Of a stretch of 64,000 nucleotides of DNA, positions 1 to 10,606 are shown one piece after another. This DNA is from Bowmanella dokdonensis (GTDB lineage Bacteria; Pseudomonadota; Gammaproteobacteria; Enterobacterales; Alteromonadaceae), in the NCBI RefSeq assembly GCF_017254865.1, contig NZ_JAFKCV010000001.1, forward strand, positions 558,001 through 622,000. The letters are read 5' to 3'. Below the pieces are notes generated by a model. It was not told the origin of the DNA and searched no databases. It was given only the letters and a program-made list of their open reading frames with translations. A program made the position numbers and the translations under genes. Position 1 is the stretch's first letter; the number at the start of each line of letters is the position of its first letter.

Positions 1-150
1 AAAGTGGGAGATGTGGTGACCAAAGGACAGGTTATCGCCGTGATGGGCAGTACGGGACGCTCAACCGGTGCGCATGTGCATTATGAAGTCATGCGTCATG
101 GCAAACAGATCGATCCGCTGCCATTCGTCTATCGCAAGTCACAGGGATAA
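1..150 (+). CDS. M23-family metallopeptidase, C-terminal fragment
   Basis: The window opens inside this gene, so only the last 49 codons are visible. They read as the end of a LytM/M23 zinc peptidase domain: a G-x-S/T-G-R-S-T-G-x-H-V-H-Y-E block holds the HxH zinc and catalytic histidines, followed by the usual short tail ending at TAA. Such proteins cleave peptidoglycan cross-bridges or act as regulatory LytM factors in the periplasm. In many gammaproteobacteria without secM, an M23 peptidase lies directly upstream of secA, as here. A strong intrinsic terminator follows. The N-terminus, signal peptide and any coiled coil are outside the window. Confidence 0.85.
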   Translation, partial: KVGDVVTKGQVIAVMGSTGRSTGAHVHYEVMRHGKQIDPLPFVYRKSQG

Positions 151-204
151 CAGCGTGGCAGGGATCCGCAAGGATCACATGCTTTCTCCTGAATGTTTGT
201 TGCG

Positions 205-233
205 ACAATCGCCCTAGGGCGATTGTTTCTTTT
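205..233 (+). terminator. Intrinsic terminator after the M23 peptidase gene
   Basis: A perfect 10-bp inverted repeat (ACAATCGCCC, TA, GGGCGATTGT) is followed by TTCTTTT. It separates the peptidase gene from secA, so secA probably has its own promoter in the following 130 bases. Confidence 0.85.
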
Positions 234-369
234 CTGCATCCGATGGGATTGAGCAACATCGCAGGCCTGGTGTCTGCAATTGATTGAATACAACAGGGTT
301 CTGTAAGAGCCGGGCAGGAAGGTCCGGGCGCAGGACGGAAATTGAATAAGAATTGGAAGCCGTAAATCC

Positions 370-3069
<2,700 letters not shown>

Positions 3070-3075
3070 AATCTG

Positions 3076-3103
3076 GTGACGAGTGACGAGTGACGAGTGA
3101 CGA
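3076..3103. repeat. Four tandem copies of the heptamer GTGACGA
   Basis: Immediately after the secA stop codon the 7-mer GTGACGA occurs four times without a mismatch, leading straight into the terminator hairpin. A related degenerate heptad series is found at 8919-8946. Function unknown; it does not have the length or spacing of a CRISPR. Confidence 0.8.
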
Positions 3104-3125
3104 GGTCGGGATTTCCCGGCCTTTT
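3104..3125 (+). terminator. Intrinsic terminator after secA
   Basis: GGTCGGGA, TT, TCCCGGCC (one non-pair) followed by TTTT and a second T-rich run. It sits between the heptamer repeat and the mutT ribosome binding site. Confidence 0.7.
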
Positions 3126-3142
3126 GCTTTTAAGGAACGGCA

Positions 3143-3532
3143 ATGCAAAAGATTGTACATGTGGCGGTGGGAGTGATACTGCGTGACAAGCAGGTGTTTA
3201 TCAGCAAACGGGCCGAGAGACTCCACCAGGGGGGGAAATGGGAATTCCCCGGCGGCAAGGTGGAGGACGGTGAAAGCGTTCAGCAGGCCCTGGCCAGGGA
3301 GTTAAAGGAAGAAGTGGATATCCAGATACGCGCCAGCGAGTCCTTTATGCTGATCGAGCATGACTATGGTGATAAACACGTCAGACTGGATATTCACCTC
3401 GTCAGAGACTTTAACGGAGAACCTCATGGCCGGGAAGGCCAGGAAGGGCGCTGGGTGGTTGTGGCTGAGCTAGGAAATTACGAATTTCCTAAAGCTAACC
3501 TGCCTATTATCGACCACCTTATGTCAATTTAA
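3143..3532 (+). CDS. mutT: 8-oxo-dGTP diphosphatase MutT
   Basis: MutT hydrolyses 8-oxo-dGTP to the monophosphate and so prevents A:T to C:G transversions. The 129-residue protein has a complete Nudix box starting near residue 37 (G-G-K-V-E-D-G-E then REL-K-EE-V), with the glutamates that bind Mg2+. Length is typical. ATG at 3143 follows AAGGAACGG. The secA-mutT order is conserved from E. coli to Alteromonadales, but here the next conserved gene, yacG, is displaced by about 5 kb of RHS DNA. Confidence 0.93.
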   Translation: MQKIVHVAVGVILRDKQVFISKRAERLHQGGKWEFPGGKVEDGESVQQALARELKEEVDIQIRASESFMLIEHDYGDKHVRLDIHLVRDFNGEPHGREGQEGRWVVVAELGNYEFPKANLPIIDHLMSI

Positions 3533-3553
3533 AGGTCCAAGCTGCCTAAATGA

Positions 3554-3677
3554 AAACTTATCATCGTCGATGATAAAGATGGCATTAAATCAGATGTAGA
3601 ACATCTTTACTTATACAGACAGAAGTGTTTCTAAAGGAAACATAGTCAGTTTGATAGAAAAGTATAAGCTTAAATAA
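3554..3677 (+). pseudogene. Possible decayed coding remnant at the left edge of the RHS insertion
   Basis: Two adjacent frames look protein-like but are broken. Frame 3554 onward reads KLIIVDDKDGIKSDVEHLYL and runs to a TAA near 3632. A shifted frame reads FTYTDRSVSKGN then IVSLIEKYKLK and stops at 3677. A single frameshift near 3616 would join them into a short C-terminal fragment. No start codon with a ribosome binding site is present. I do not recognise the parent family; chance coding-like sequence in AT-rich DNA is a real alternative. Confidence 0.25.
3558..3576. promoter_or_regulatory. 19-bp palindrome upstream of the RHS gene
   Basis: TTATCATCGTCGATGATAA is a perfect inverted repeat of two 9-bp arms around one central base, in the AT-rich 220-bp gap between mutT and the RHS gene. 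No T-run follows, so it is not a terminator. It could be an operator for the RHS gene or part of a decayed reading frame. I do not recognise the binding protein. Confidence 0.5.
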
Positions 3678-3752
3678 CTATTGAGCCTGGGCTTTCATAA
3701 GCTTTGTGATATTTTCACTGTTTAGGAATCTATCTACCAAGGAAGGCTCTGC

Positions 3753-6700
3753 ATGATCAGGCTGTGCTCTCTACAAATAAACTTTATAGTTTGGCTATTT
3801 ATCTTATCAATACCGGTATTAGCCGACGAAGTTGTTCCTCCGCAGTTTGGAATTGCTGATTTTCCAAATGACCCCGCTAACTTATTTGAAGTAGGGGCTA
3901 CCTATCCTGAAGCTTTTTGCGAGGGTATCCGGCTCCGAAGAAATGTAAACAGCAGAAGTGGAGACTGTCCCACTATTATTAATCCGAACCAATCTGATAA
4001 GGATTGGTCTTGTTCATCACTCAGTTATGACGAGTCGAACGGTAGTTGCTTTAGACCATTGGCTGGCTCAATTGTGTTTTCATATCCAAGAATCTACGCA
4101 CGCTGCCCTCAAGATTACAGGTTCGTTAACCCTTCTAAAACTGTATACGCGTATACCGAACTTCCTTTCAAGACCGAGAATAATAGCGGTCCTTCATTTA
4201 CCCATGATCGTAACTTCGCTGGAGCCACTTGCGAAAGGTGTTTAGATCCCTTTGTTTGGGATGAAGGAGCTAAATCATGCGTTACGAAATGCCCATCAAA
4301 TCAGGAGTTCAATAATTACTTAGGGAAGTGTGTTGAAACTAAAAACAAAAGTGAGATTGAGCACTGTGAAGAAAGTGCAGGAAATCCAGTTTATGCCAAG
4401 AACGGTGAAAAGCGTCAGTCGGAGGAGCCTGACTATATAGGCGGTGGCGAATTCCCTATTATTTTCAGCAGAACATATAGAAGTTACCGGGCCCCGAACG
4501 CCCCCAAACACAATTCAATGGAAATAGGGATAACTTCGTACAGATCTTATGTTCAACCTGCCAACTACAAAGAGATCCGTAAAAACTATGGATGGAATAT
4601 GCCAACTCAGGGACTCCAACCCGCATCCGGATCTAAGCAGTGGGCGCACTCCTACAACTCACATGTTTATTTGAGAACTAGTTCCGACTCACAGGTGATG
4701 GTTAAAAGATCCGATGGCTCTGAAAGAGGGTTTTCAATGAGTTGGGGTAATTACCAAGCCCTGAACGAGGGAAAGGACAAGTTGGTTAAAGTTTCTCCAG
4801 CTACTCAAGATGCTTATTGGTATTACTACACACCTGAGGGTACCAAGGAGGTTTACGATCAATCTGGCCGATTACGAAAGATTTATAACACTCAAGGTCA
4901 TATGCAAGTTTTGAATTACGAGGAAGGACTGCTTATCAGTATTCTCGATCCTAGAGGTCGGACTCTGACACTTAACTATGATGATTCGAATAGACTTGAA
5001 TCCCTGACTCAACCCGATGGATATAAAGTCACCTATTCCTATGACAATGTTGGGAATTTAGTCAAAGTAACTTTTCCTGACAGTGACTCTGATCCATCGA
5101 ACAATCCTTCGATACGATATATCTATGATGATCCAAGTCACCCACTTGCATTGACCAGCAAAGTTGATGCTGCTGGAAACAGGATTGCCTCATGGGTTTA
5201 TGATAATGAAGGACGAGTAATAGAGAGTCGGCATATCAACGACAATGAGCCCACTTACTTCGAATACCAGGAGGGCGTAACAGTCGTTACTCAGGACAAC
5301 GGATACGAGAAAACGCTCAACTATGTTGATGGAAGATTGATGTCAACAGTTGGCGCAACCTGTGCAACTGACGGTACTCAGGGGGTCGTGAACTACGGTT
5401 ATCATGCCTATGGGCATCTGAATTTAAAAACCGATGCTGATGGGACGAAAACCTCTTACAGTCCAACAGTGAGAGGGCTTCCTGGTACCGTTTACGAGGG
5501 GTATGTAAGCAGCTACAACTATAAGAGAATGACTACCTATTCTTGGCATCCGGATTTCAGCATGCCCACACAAATTAAGGAAGCAAACCTCAAAACTAAG
5601 GACTTCTCCTATGACGAACTCGGCCGGTTGACGTCGATTAAAGTAACAGCAAATGGTGCCGTTCGAGAAACATTATATTCTTACAACAGTCAGGGTTTAC
5701 TGTCATCAGTTGACGGACCAAGAGTTGATTTATCAGATGTTACTAATTTTACCTATTACCCCAATGGAGATTTGAAAAGCATAACTAACGCTCTGGGACA
5801 GATTCTTACCGTTAACAGCTATGATGCCAATGGACGTGCCACTGAGATAACGGACCATAACGGACTTGTACTAAGTTTTACGTATGATCCCAGAGGACGG
5901 TTACTGGCAATGACAGAGGGAAGCCTTGCGACAACTTTCACTTATGACAACAATGGTAGCCTTGTGGGAACATACGATGGAAATCAATCACTTGAGTTCC
6001 ATTATGATAACGACAACCGATTGACAGCTATTGAAGATGAGGATGGCAACAAGCTGGTCTACACCCTGGATTCTTACGGGAATACAACCGAGACCCAAGT
6101 AATTGGGCAGCAACAAGAGTTACTGTATTCTCTGACTCAGACTTTTGATTCGCTGAATCGTCTAACCAAGAGTATCAGTGCTGGAAGCCATGAAACGAGC
6201 TACGAATATGACATCGTTAGCAACTTGGTAAAAACCATTGATCCACTCATGCATACAACTGAACAAGTCATGGACGGTGTACATCGCGTCACTAAGGTCC
6301 TAGATGCCTTACAAGGAGAACAGTTTTTCACTTACGACCACTTAGACAATCTGACCAGTGTAAAGAACCAAAACGATCAAACAACCAGCTATCTCTATAA
6401 TGGCTTTGGAGAAGTCATTAAGCTGACAAGTCCCGATACCGGGGTGACCGATTATACCTACGACCTGGCTGGTAATTTACTGACTAAGACTGATGCCCGG
6501 GGGATTACTGCGACTTACCAGTACGATGCCCTGAACCGACTGACGGCTGTCAGTTACCCTGACTCCAGTGAAAATATTACCCTCGGTTATGACGCCCCGA
6601 CTGCGGGGAGAAACGGCATTGGCAGGCTCACTTCCGCCTCAGCTAACGGTATCGACTACCAGTACTACTACGATAGCAACGGCCAGATAACCAAGGTAGA

Positions 6701-8303
6701 AACTCAGGTTACCTATCGCGGCACGCTGAGCAGTAGTCAGACGGAATATCAATACAGTAATGGTCTGTTGACTGACATAACCTATCCCAGCGGCGCCATG
6801 GTGGGTTACACCTATGCACAGGGTAAAGTAACCACGGTGACCCTAACGACCCTGGATAATGAAGGGCAGCCTGTGGTCAGCACACTGGCGGACCGAATTG
6901 CCTTTCTTCCTTTTGGACCTCTGACCGAGCTGACATATGGCAACGGCAAGGTCCTGACCCAGCAATACAGTCTGGACTATAAACTGGTATCAAAGAACAT
7001 CAGTGGTGTTGTTGAAAAATCTTATACGCTGAATGAGGTCGGCAATATAACCGATATAGCCGATACCATTACCCCGACCAGAAATCAGTCGCTGACGTAT
7101 GACGCGGTATCCCGTTTGACCGATGCCACTGGAAACTACGGCGACCTGGAGTTCAGTTATGACGCTATTGGCAACCGCCTGAGTAAAACTCTGGATAATG
7201 TCACAGAGACTTATCAGTACAACGGTAACCATTTGCTAAGTGTGGGTAGCACAGCATTGACCTATGATGCCGCAGGCAACCTGATTACCCGTGAGGCTGA
7301 CAGCTTTAGTTATAACGATGCCAATCGACTGGAACAGGCAATGGTATCCACAGGCACTGATAATTATCGCTATGATCATCAAGGTCAACGAGTAATTAAT
7401 GACAACAATGGTCAGGTGCGACTCTATCATTATGATCAAAGCGGGCTGTTATTGGCAGAGACGGATCAGAGCGGTGACACGCTGGTCGAGTATATCTACC
7501 TGAATGGTCAGCGGCTGGCCATGCGTATTGATGACCAGCTTTATTATGTGCATACCAATCATCTGGATGCGCCACTGGCACTGACCGACGCAAGTGGCAA
7601 TACCGTCTGGCAGGCCACTTACAGCCCCTTCGGGCGGATTCAGATAGAGTTGGATCTGCTGACCAAAGAGGTTAAACCCAGATTCCCGGGCCAGTATGCA
7701 GATATCGAAACGGGTTTTTATTACAACTACTTTAGGGACTATGATCCTGAGATTGGGCGCTATATTCAGTCTGATCCGTTGGGTCTGTACGACGGGCCTA
7801 ACACTTATGTCTACGTTTATAACAATCCTGTCAACTATATCGATCCAACTGGAAAGTGGGGAATTGCAGGAGGAATTTATGGTGCGGTCTCTGGAGGTAT
7901 TGGTGGCTATATTTCTGGTGGATGGCGAGGGGCAATAGTAGGCGCTGGTGCAGGAGCTTTGGTTGGTGCTGTTAATCCCTTTGGAGCTAGCTCTGCTGGA
8001 GCAGCAGCTGGAGCTGGGATTGCGAGTCTGTTGGGGCAAAGTGCTGGTAATCTAGTGTCAGGTAAGGATATTACCAACTCATGTAATTATGACTTTTCAG
8101 CCGCCGCTGGTGCTGCTTTGGGTGGAGCTTTAGGTGGGCCGCTCGGTAATGTTGCGGGGCGTTATATTCGCCCCTATCGTTATCCAATTGTCGGACGTCC
8201 AATAAATTCTGCAGGAATCAGTAAAATGCCAGGAAATACTGTTGGCTCTGCTGTGGAGGGGATATCTGTGGGTATTGGAGAGTTAGGAGGGCAGCAGCCT
8301 TAG
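3753..8303 (+). CDS. Secreted RHS/YD-repeat protein, candidate polymorphic toxin
   Basis: A 1516-residue protein. Residues 1-24 look like a Sec signal peptide (hydrophobic FIVWLFILSIPVLA). A Cys-rich segment follows to about 200, then a DUF6531-like segment (GGGEFPIIFSRTYRSY) near 230, then dozens of YD repeats of the type YDxxGRLxxxxxxxG to about 1300. The conserved RHS core end spans about 1310-1367 (FPGQYADIETGFYYNYFRDY, GRYIQSDPLGLYDG, ending PVNYIDPTG). The 149 residues after DPTG form the variable tip: glycine/alanine-rich with glycine-zipper character, and I see no nuclease or deaminase motif. RHS shells encapsulate a C-terminal cargo, often a toxin. No PAAR, VgrG or other type VI gene is nearby, so Sec export is more likely than T6SS delivery. 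The stretch up to about 6400 and the tip look more AT-rich than the core, suggesting a composite, transferred gene. Confidence 0.88.
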   Translation: MIRLCSLQINFIVWLFILSIPVLADEVVPPQFGIADFPNDPANLFEVGATYPEAFCEGIRLRRNVNSRSGDCPTIINPNQSDKDWSCSSLSYDESNGSCFRPLAGSIVFSYPRIYARCPQDYRFVNPSKTVYAYTELPFKTENNSGPSFTHDRNFAGATCERCLDPFVWDEGAKSCVTKCPSNQEFNNYLGKCVETKNKSEIEHCEESAGNPVYAKNGEKRQSEEPDYIGGGEFPIIFSRTYRSYRAPNAPKHNSMEIGITSYRSYVQPANYKEIRKNYGWNMPTQGLQPASGSKQWAHSYNSHVYLRTSSDSQVMVKRSDGSERGFSMSWGNYQALNEGKDKLVKVSPATQDAYWYYYTPEGTKEVYDQSGRLRKIYNTQGHMQVLNYEEGLLISILDPRGRTLTLNYDDSNRLESLTQPDGYKVTYSYDNVGNLVKVTFPDSDSDPSNNPSIRYIYDDPSHPLALTSKVDAAGNRIASWVYDNEGRVIESRHINDNEPTYFEYQEGVTVVTQDNGYEKTLNYVDGRLMSTVGATCATDGTQGVVNYGYHAYGHLNLKTDADGTKTSYSPTVRGLPGTVYEGYVSSYNYKRMTTYSWHPDFSMPTQIKEANLKTKDFSYDELGRLTSIKVTANGAVRETLYSYNSQGLLSSVDGPRVDLSDVTNFTYYPNGDLKSITNALGQILTVNSYDANGRATEITDHNGLVLSFTYDPRGRLLAMTEGSLATTFTYDNNGSLVGTYDGNQSLEFHYDNDNRLTAIEDEDGNKLVYTLDSYGNTTETQVIGQQQELLYSLTQTFDSLNRLTKSISAGSHETSYEYDIVSNLVKTIDPLMHTTEQVMDGVHRVTKVLDALQGEQFFTYDHLDNLTSVKNQNDQTTSYLYNGFGEVIKLTSPDTGVTDYTYDLAGNLLTKTDARGITATYQYDALNRLTAVSYPDSSENITLGYDAPTAGRNGIGRLTSASANGIDYQYYYDSNGQITKVETQVTYRGTLSSSQTEYQYSNGLLTDITYPSGAMVGYTYAQGKVTTVTLTTLDNEGQPVVSTLADRIAFLPFGPLTELTYGNGKVLTQQYSLDYKLVSKNISGVVEKSYTLNEVGNITDIADTITPTRNQSLTYDAVSRLTDATGNYGDLEFSYDAIGNRLSKTLDNVTETYQYNGNHLLSVGSTALTYDAAGNLITREADSFSYNDANRLEQAMVSTGTDNYRYDHQGQRVINDNNGQVRLYHYDQSGLLLAETDQSGDTLVEYIYLNGQRLAMRIDDQLYYVHTNHLDAPLALTDASGNTVWQATYSPFGRIQIELDLLTKEVKPRFPGQYADIETGFYYNYFRDYDPEIGRYIQSDPLGLYDGPNTYVYVYNNPVNYIDPTGKWGIAGGIYGAVSGGIGGYISGGWRGAIVGAGAGALVGAVNPFGASSAGAAAGAGIASLLGQSAGNLVSGKDITNSCNYDFSAAAGAALGGALGGPLGNVAGRYIRPYRYPIVGRPINSAGISKMPGNTVGSAVEGISVGIGELGGQQP

Positions 8304-8304
8304 C

Positions 8305-8652
8305 ATGATATGGATTCTGACAGCTATCTACTTTTTTGTATGTTCGGTGGTGTTATGGCTTGGGTTTTGGATTTATGGCAAAGCCCTCCAACATCTTGGA
8401 AGGGCTGGAAGCATAGCTAAGAACTTGGGAGGCTTTGTTGTCTATTTGCTCTTTGCATGCTTTTTGGTTTCGCCTTTGTTTGTAGCGTTTAGTTTCGTGG
8501 AGAACTTGCGATGGGAGTTCACTTCAAACCCTCTCTACATGGTTTATTTTTTGCTACTGTTTCTGCTTTCGGCCACGCCGGGCGGACTTTATTTTAAAAA
8601 GCGCTTTTTAAATGAGCTTAGAGAGCTTGGTTATTTTGCTAAAAAGCGGTAA
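8305..8652 (+). CDS. Small integral membrane protein, candidate immunity partner of the RHS protein
   Basis: A 115-residue protein with about three hydrophobic helices (residues 3-25, 42-65 and 78-97 approximately) and a basic C-terminus ending FAKKR. Its ATG begins one base after the RHS stop codon, and the only ribosome binding site (GGAGG at 8286) lies inside the RHS tail, so the two genes are probably translated together. In RHS systems the gene immediately downstream of the variable tip is usually the cognate immunity gene; a membrane-located protein would suit a membrane-acting Gly-rich tip. No family is recognised. The gene is AT-rich like the RHS tip and unlike yacG. Confidence 0.7.
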   Translation: MIWILTAIYFFVCSVVLWLGFWIYGKALQHLGRAGSIAKNLGGFVVYLLFACFLVSPLFVAFSFVENLRWEFTSNPLYMVYFLLLFLLSATPGGLYFKKRFLNELRELGYFAKKR

Positions 8653-8681
8653 GTCTCTTTAAAGAGAAAGCTGAGGTCAAA

Positions 8682-8912
8682 TTACTGCTTAAAAAACATA
8701 TCCCCCTGCTGTGCCAGCAGGGCTTCTATCTCTTCAATATCCGGTAACTCTGTGGCATCGCTATTTTCGCTGGGAATAACCGGGATGGCCTTTTCTTCAT
8801 TGGCCCACTCACCCAAATCGATTAACTGGCAGCGCTTGCTGCAAAACGGGCGGTAGGGGCTTTGTGGGCCCCATTCGAGTTCGGTCTGGCAGGTTGGGCA
8901 GTTGACTTTCAT
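8682..8912 (-). CDS. yacG: DNA gyrase inhibitor / zinc protein YacG
   Basis: A 76-residue protein with the YacG zinc site: CPTC near residue 5 and CSKRC near residue 24, within the family pattern CPxC...FCSxRCxLIDLGxW ([20 protein letters not shown] is visible). E. coli YacG binds the GyrB C-terminal region and blocks DNA binding by gyrase. The tail is acidic, as usual. It heads the leftward block yacG-zapD-coaE. It is convergent with the putative immunity gene, with 29 bases between stops, which marks the right edge of the RHS insertion. Confidence 0.92.
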   Translation of the reverse strand: MKVNCPTCQTELEWGPQSPYRPFCSKRCQLIDLGEWANEEKAIPVIPSENSDATELPDIEEIEALLAQQGDMFFKQ

Positions 8913-8918
8913 TTTTTA

Positions 8919-8946
8919 GTGACGGGTAACGAGTAACTTGTAACCA
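8919..8946. repeat. Degenerate heptad series GTRAC-NN
   Basis: Four consecutive 7-mers (GTGACGG, GTAACGA, GTAACTT, GTAACCA) lie just upstream of yacG on its 5' side. The first ten bases reappear inverted at 8998-9007 (TACCCGTCAC), so the region can fold. It resembles the perfect GTGACGA repeat at 3076-3103 on the other flank of the RHS insertion. Confidence 0.55.
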
Positions 8947-9026
8947 GGGGGCATAGTACCTGAGGCCAGTAAGAAAGCAACTCCTCACAGGTCCTTGTAC
9001 CCGTCACTGGTCGCCTGAAGGCAATG

Positions 9027-9095
9027 GTATGGACTCCTTTGGTAAAAGCTTGCTCGCTTATTACGTGTATCCTTCTTGAGGGAGGGAGTCCATAC
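9027..9095. repeat. 69-bp element bounded by perfect 11-bp inverted repeats
   Basis: GTATGGACTCC at 9027-9037 is repeated exactly inverted (GGAGTCCATAC) at 9085-9095, in the 228-base gap between zapD and yacG. The 47 bases between contain a further small AAGC/GCTT pairing. It may be a palindromic intergenic repeat, a very small MITE, or an RNA hairpin in the zapD-yacG transcript. No obvious target-site duplication is seen. Confidence 0.55.
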
Positions 9096-9140
9096 ATCTC
9101 TGTGGTAAAAAATGACCTTATAAGTTCCCTGACGACCCTG

Positions 9141-9893
9141 CTAACAACAAGCCAGCTTAAAGCTGACCAGGGTTTCCATGGCTACCTGGCCGGCTTCCTC
9201 GGGATTAAACAGCATAAAGCGGATGGCGAAACGGTACTTGTTGCCGCTTAATGTCGGGAAGTAACCCTGATCGGTCTGGCAGTATACCCGGATCACTTCG
9301 TTTTTGTCGTCGGCCACCCCCTGGTAGAAGCCTTTTTCTGCCTCTATGGCTTCGAAACGGCCGCGCTCGCGTAGGAACGACAGGGTTATTTCAATGGCGC
9401 TTTGCATCAATGAGAATTCACTCAGCCATTGGCCGAATTGCTTCTGTTTATGCGCCTGGGGCTGGCGCAGCCAAAAGTGCAGGTTGGGCAGATCGAAACT
9501 ACAGGTGCCCCCGGGAATAAAGAAACGCTGGCGGATAGACATGAGGAACTTCTCATCTTTAAGGGCAGAGCCAAATTTTTTGGCGTTCTTCAGTTCGTCA
9601 CGCAATTGCACCACTTTGTGCCTGGCCTGTTCCAGGGCATCCAGATCGATGTTGGGGTGCTGGGCCCACAGGTTGAGGTTTTTCTCGTGCAGGTCGATGT
9701 CTTTAAGCAGATCATTGCGGATATCCACCCGTTCGGCCAGATCCAGCAGGGTGAACAGACCTTCGATGAAATTCACATACTGCCAGTCCTCGACTGCCTG
9801 CTGACACTGGCTGAGCTGTTTGAATAACTGCTCCAGGCGCAAATAGGTGCGAACCTTCTCGTTGAGCGGAAATTCGTAAACAGCATGATTCAT
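9141..9893 (-). CDS. zapD: Cell division protein ZapD
   Basis: ZapD is a cytoplasmic protein that cross-links FtsZ filaments at the division ring. The 250-residue product starts MNHAVYEFPLNEKVRTYLRL, the family N-terminus. The reading frame stays open a further 26 codons upstream, but the ATG at 9893 has GAGG seven bases before it and matches the known start. Typical family segments include FFIPGGTCSFDLPNLHFWL and a C-terminal IRFM...F block. It lies between coaE and yacG, the standard gammaproteobacterial order. Confidence 0.95.
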   Translation of the reverse strand: MNHAVYEFPLNEKVRTYLRLEQLFKQLSQCQQAVEDWQYVNFIEGLFTLLDLAERVDIRNDLLKDIDLHEKNLNLWAQHPNIDLDALEQARHKVVQLRDELKNAKKFGSALKDEKFLMSIRQRFFIPGGTCSFDLPNLHFWLRQPQAHKQKQFGQWLSEFSLMQSAIEITLSFLRERGRFEAIEAEKGFYQGVADDKNEVIRVYCQTDQGYFPTLSGNKYRFAIRFMLFNPEEAGQVAMETLVSFKLACC

Positions 9894-9994
9894 TAATTTA
9901 CCTCGTGAATTGGCGATGTTCAGCCTATCGTCCGGGTCACAGTCGAGGAACTGACAGGTTAATACTAGCACTACAGCGCAAAAGTCGGTTTATT

Positions 9995-10606
9995 TCAACC
10001 CTTTAGGCCATTTACCAGGGAAAGATAGGCTTGATGAAGGGTCTCTACCTGTGTGTCTAATGCTTCCGGCGGACCGCTGTTGTCGATAATATCGTCCGCA
10101 ACCGCCAGTCTGGCCTCTCTGCTGGCCTGGGCAGCCATAATGGAACGGACCTGTTCGTCAGCGACCCTGTCTCTTTGTACGACCCGCTGGTGCTGTATTT
10201 GTTCATCCACATCCACTACCAGAACCCGGTCTACCAGTGCCATTAACTGATTCTCCACCAGTAGCGGAACAGCCAGAATACAGTAGGGTGACTGGGCTGA
10301 TTTGGCTTGTTGCTGCATTTGTTGGCGGATCAGGGGGTGCAGCAGGGCATTGAGCCAGGCTTTTTCCTCAGGGTGTGTGAAGATTCGCTCGCGCAGCCTG
10401 GCTCTGTTCAGGCTGCCATCGGTATTCAATACGGCCTGTCCGAAATGTTCGGTGATTTTTTGCAGGGCCGGGCTGCCGGGCTCCACCACCTGCCGTGCGA
10501 TAACATCTGCGTCGATAATGTCTATCCCTTTGCCCGCAAAGAGATTTGATACCCTGGTTTTACCGCTGCCGATGCCGCCGGTCAGTCCGATAACCAGTTG
10601 GCTCAT
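9995..10606 (-). CDS. coaE: Dephospho-CoA kinase
   Basis: CoaE phosphorylates the 3'-hydroxyl of dephospho-CoA, the last step of coenzyme A synthesis. The 203-residue protein has the P-loop GLTGGIGSGKT at residues 7-17, the DADVIARQVV substrate segment near 33 and the RDRVADEQVRSIMAAQ lid region. Its ATG overlaps the pilD stop by four bases, so the two are translationally coupled in the order pilD-coaE. Confidence 0.96.
   Translation of the reverse strand: MSQLVIGLTGGIGSGKTRVSNLFAGKGIDIIDADVIARQVVEPGSPALQKITEHFGQAVLNTDGSLNRARLRERIFTHPEEKAWLNALLHPLIRQQMQQQAKSAQSPYCILAVPLLVENQLMALVDRVLVVDVDEQIQHQRVVQRDRVADEQVRSIMAAQASREARLAVADDIIDNSGPPEALDTQVETLHQAYLSLVNGLKG

Noticed and set aside
151-369. secM-type arrest peptide ahead of secA
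   Set aside because: No plus-strand frame with signal peptide and arrest motif fits in the gap after the terminator.
3076-3103. Heptamer array as a CRISPR
   Set aside because: Units are 7 bp with no spacers and no cas genes are in the window.
8909-9097. 62-codon minus-strand frame upstream of yacG
   Set aside because: Built from the inverted-repeat element and heptads; no ribosome binding site.
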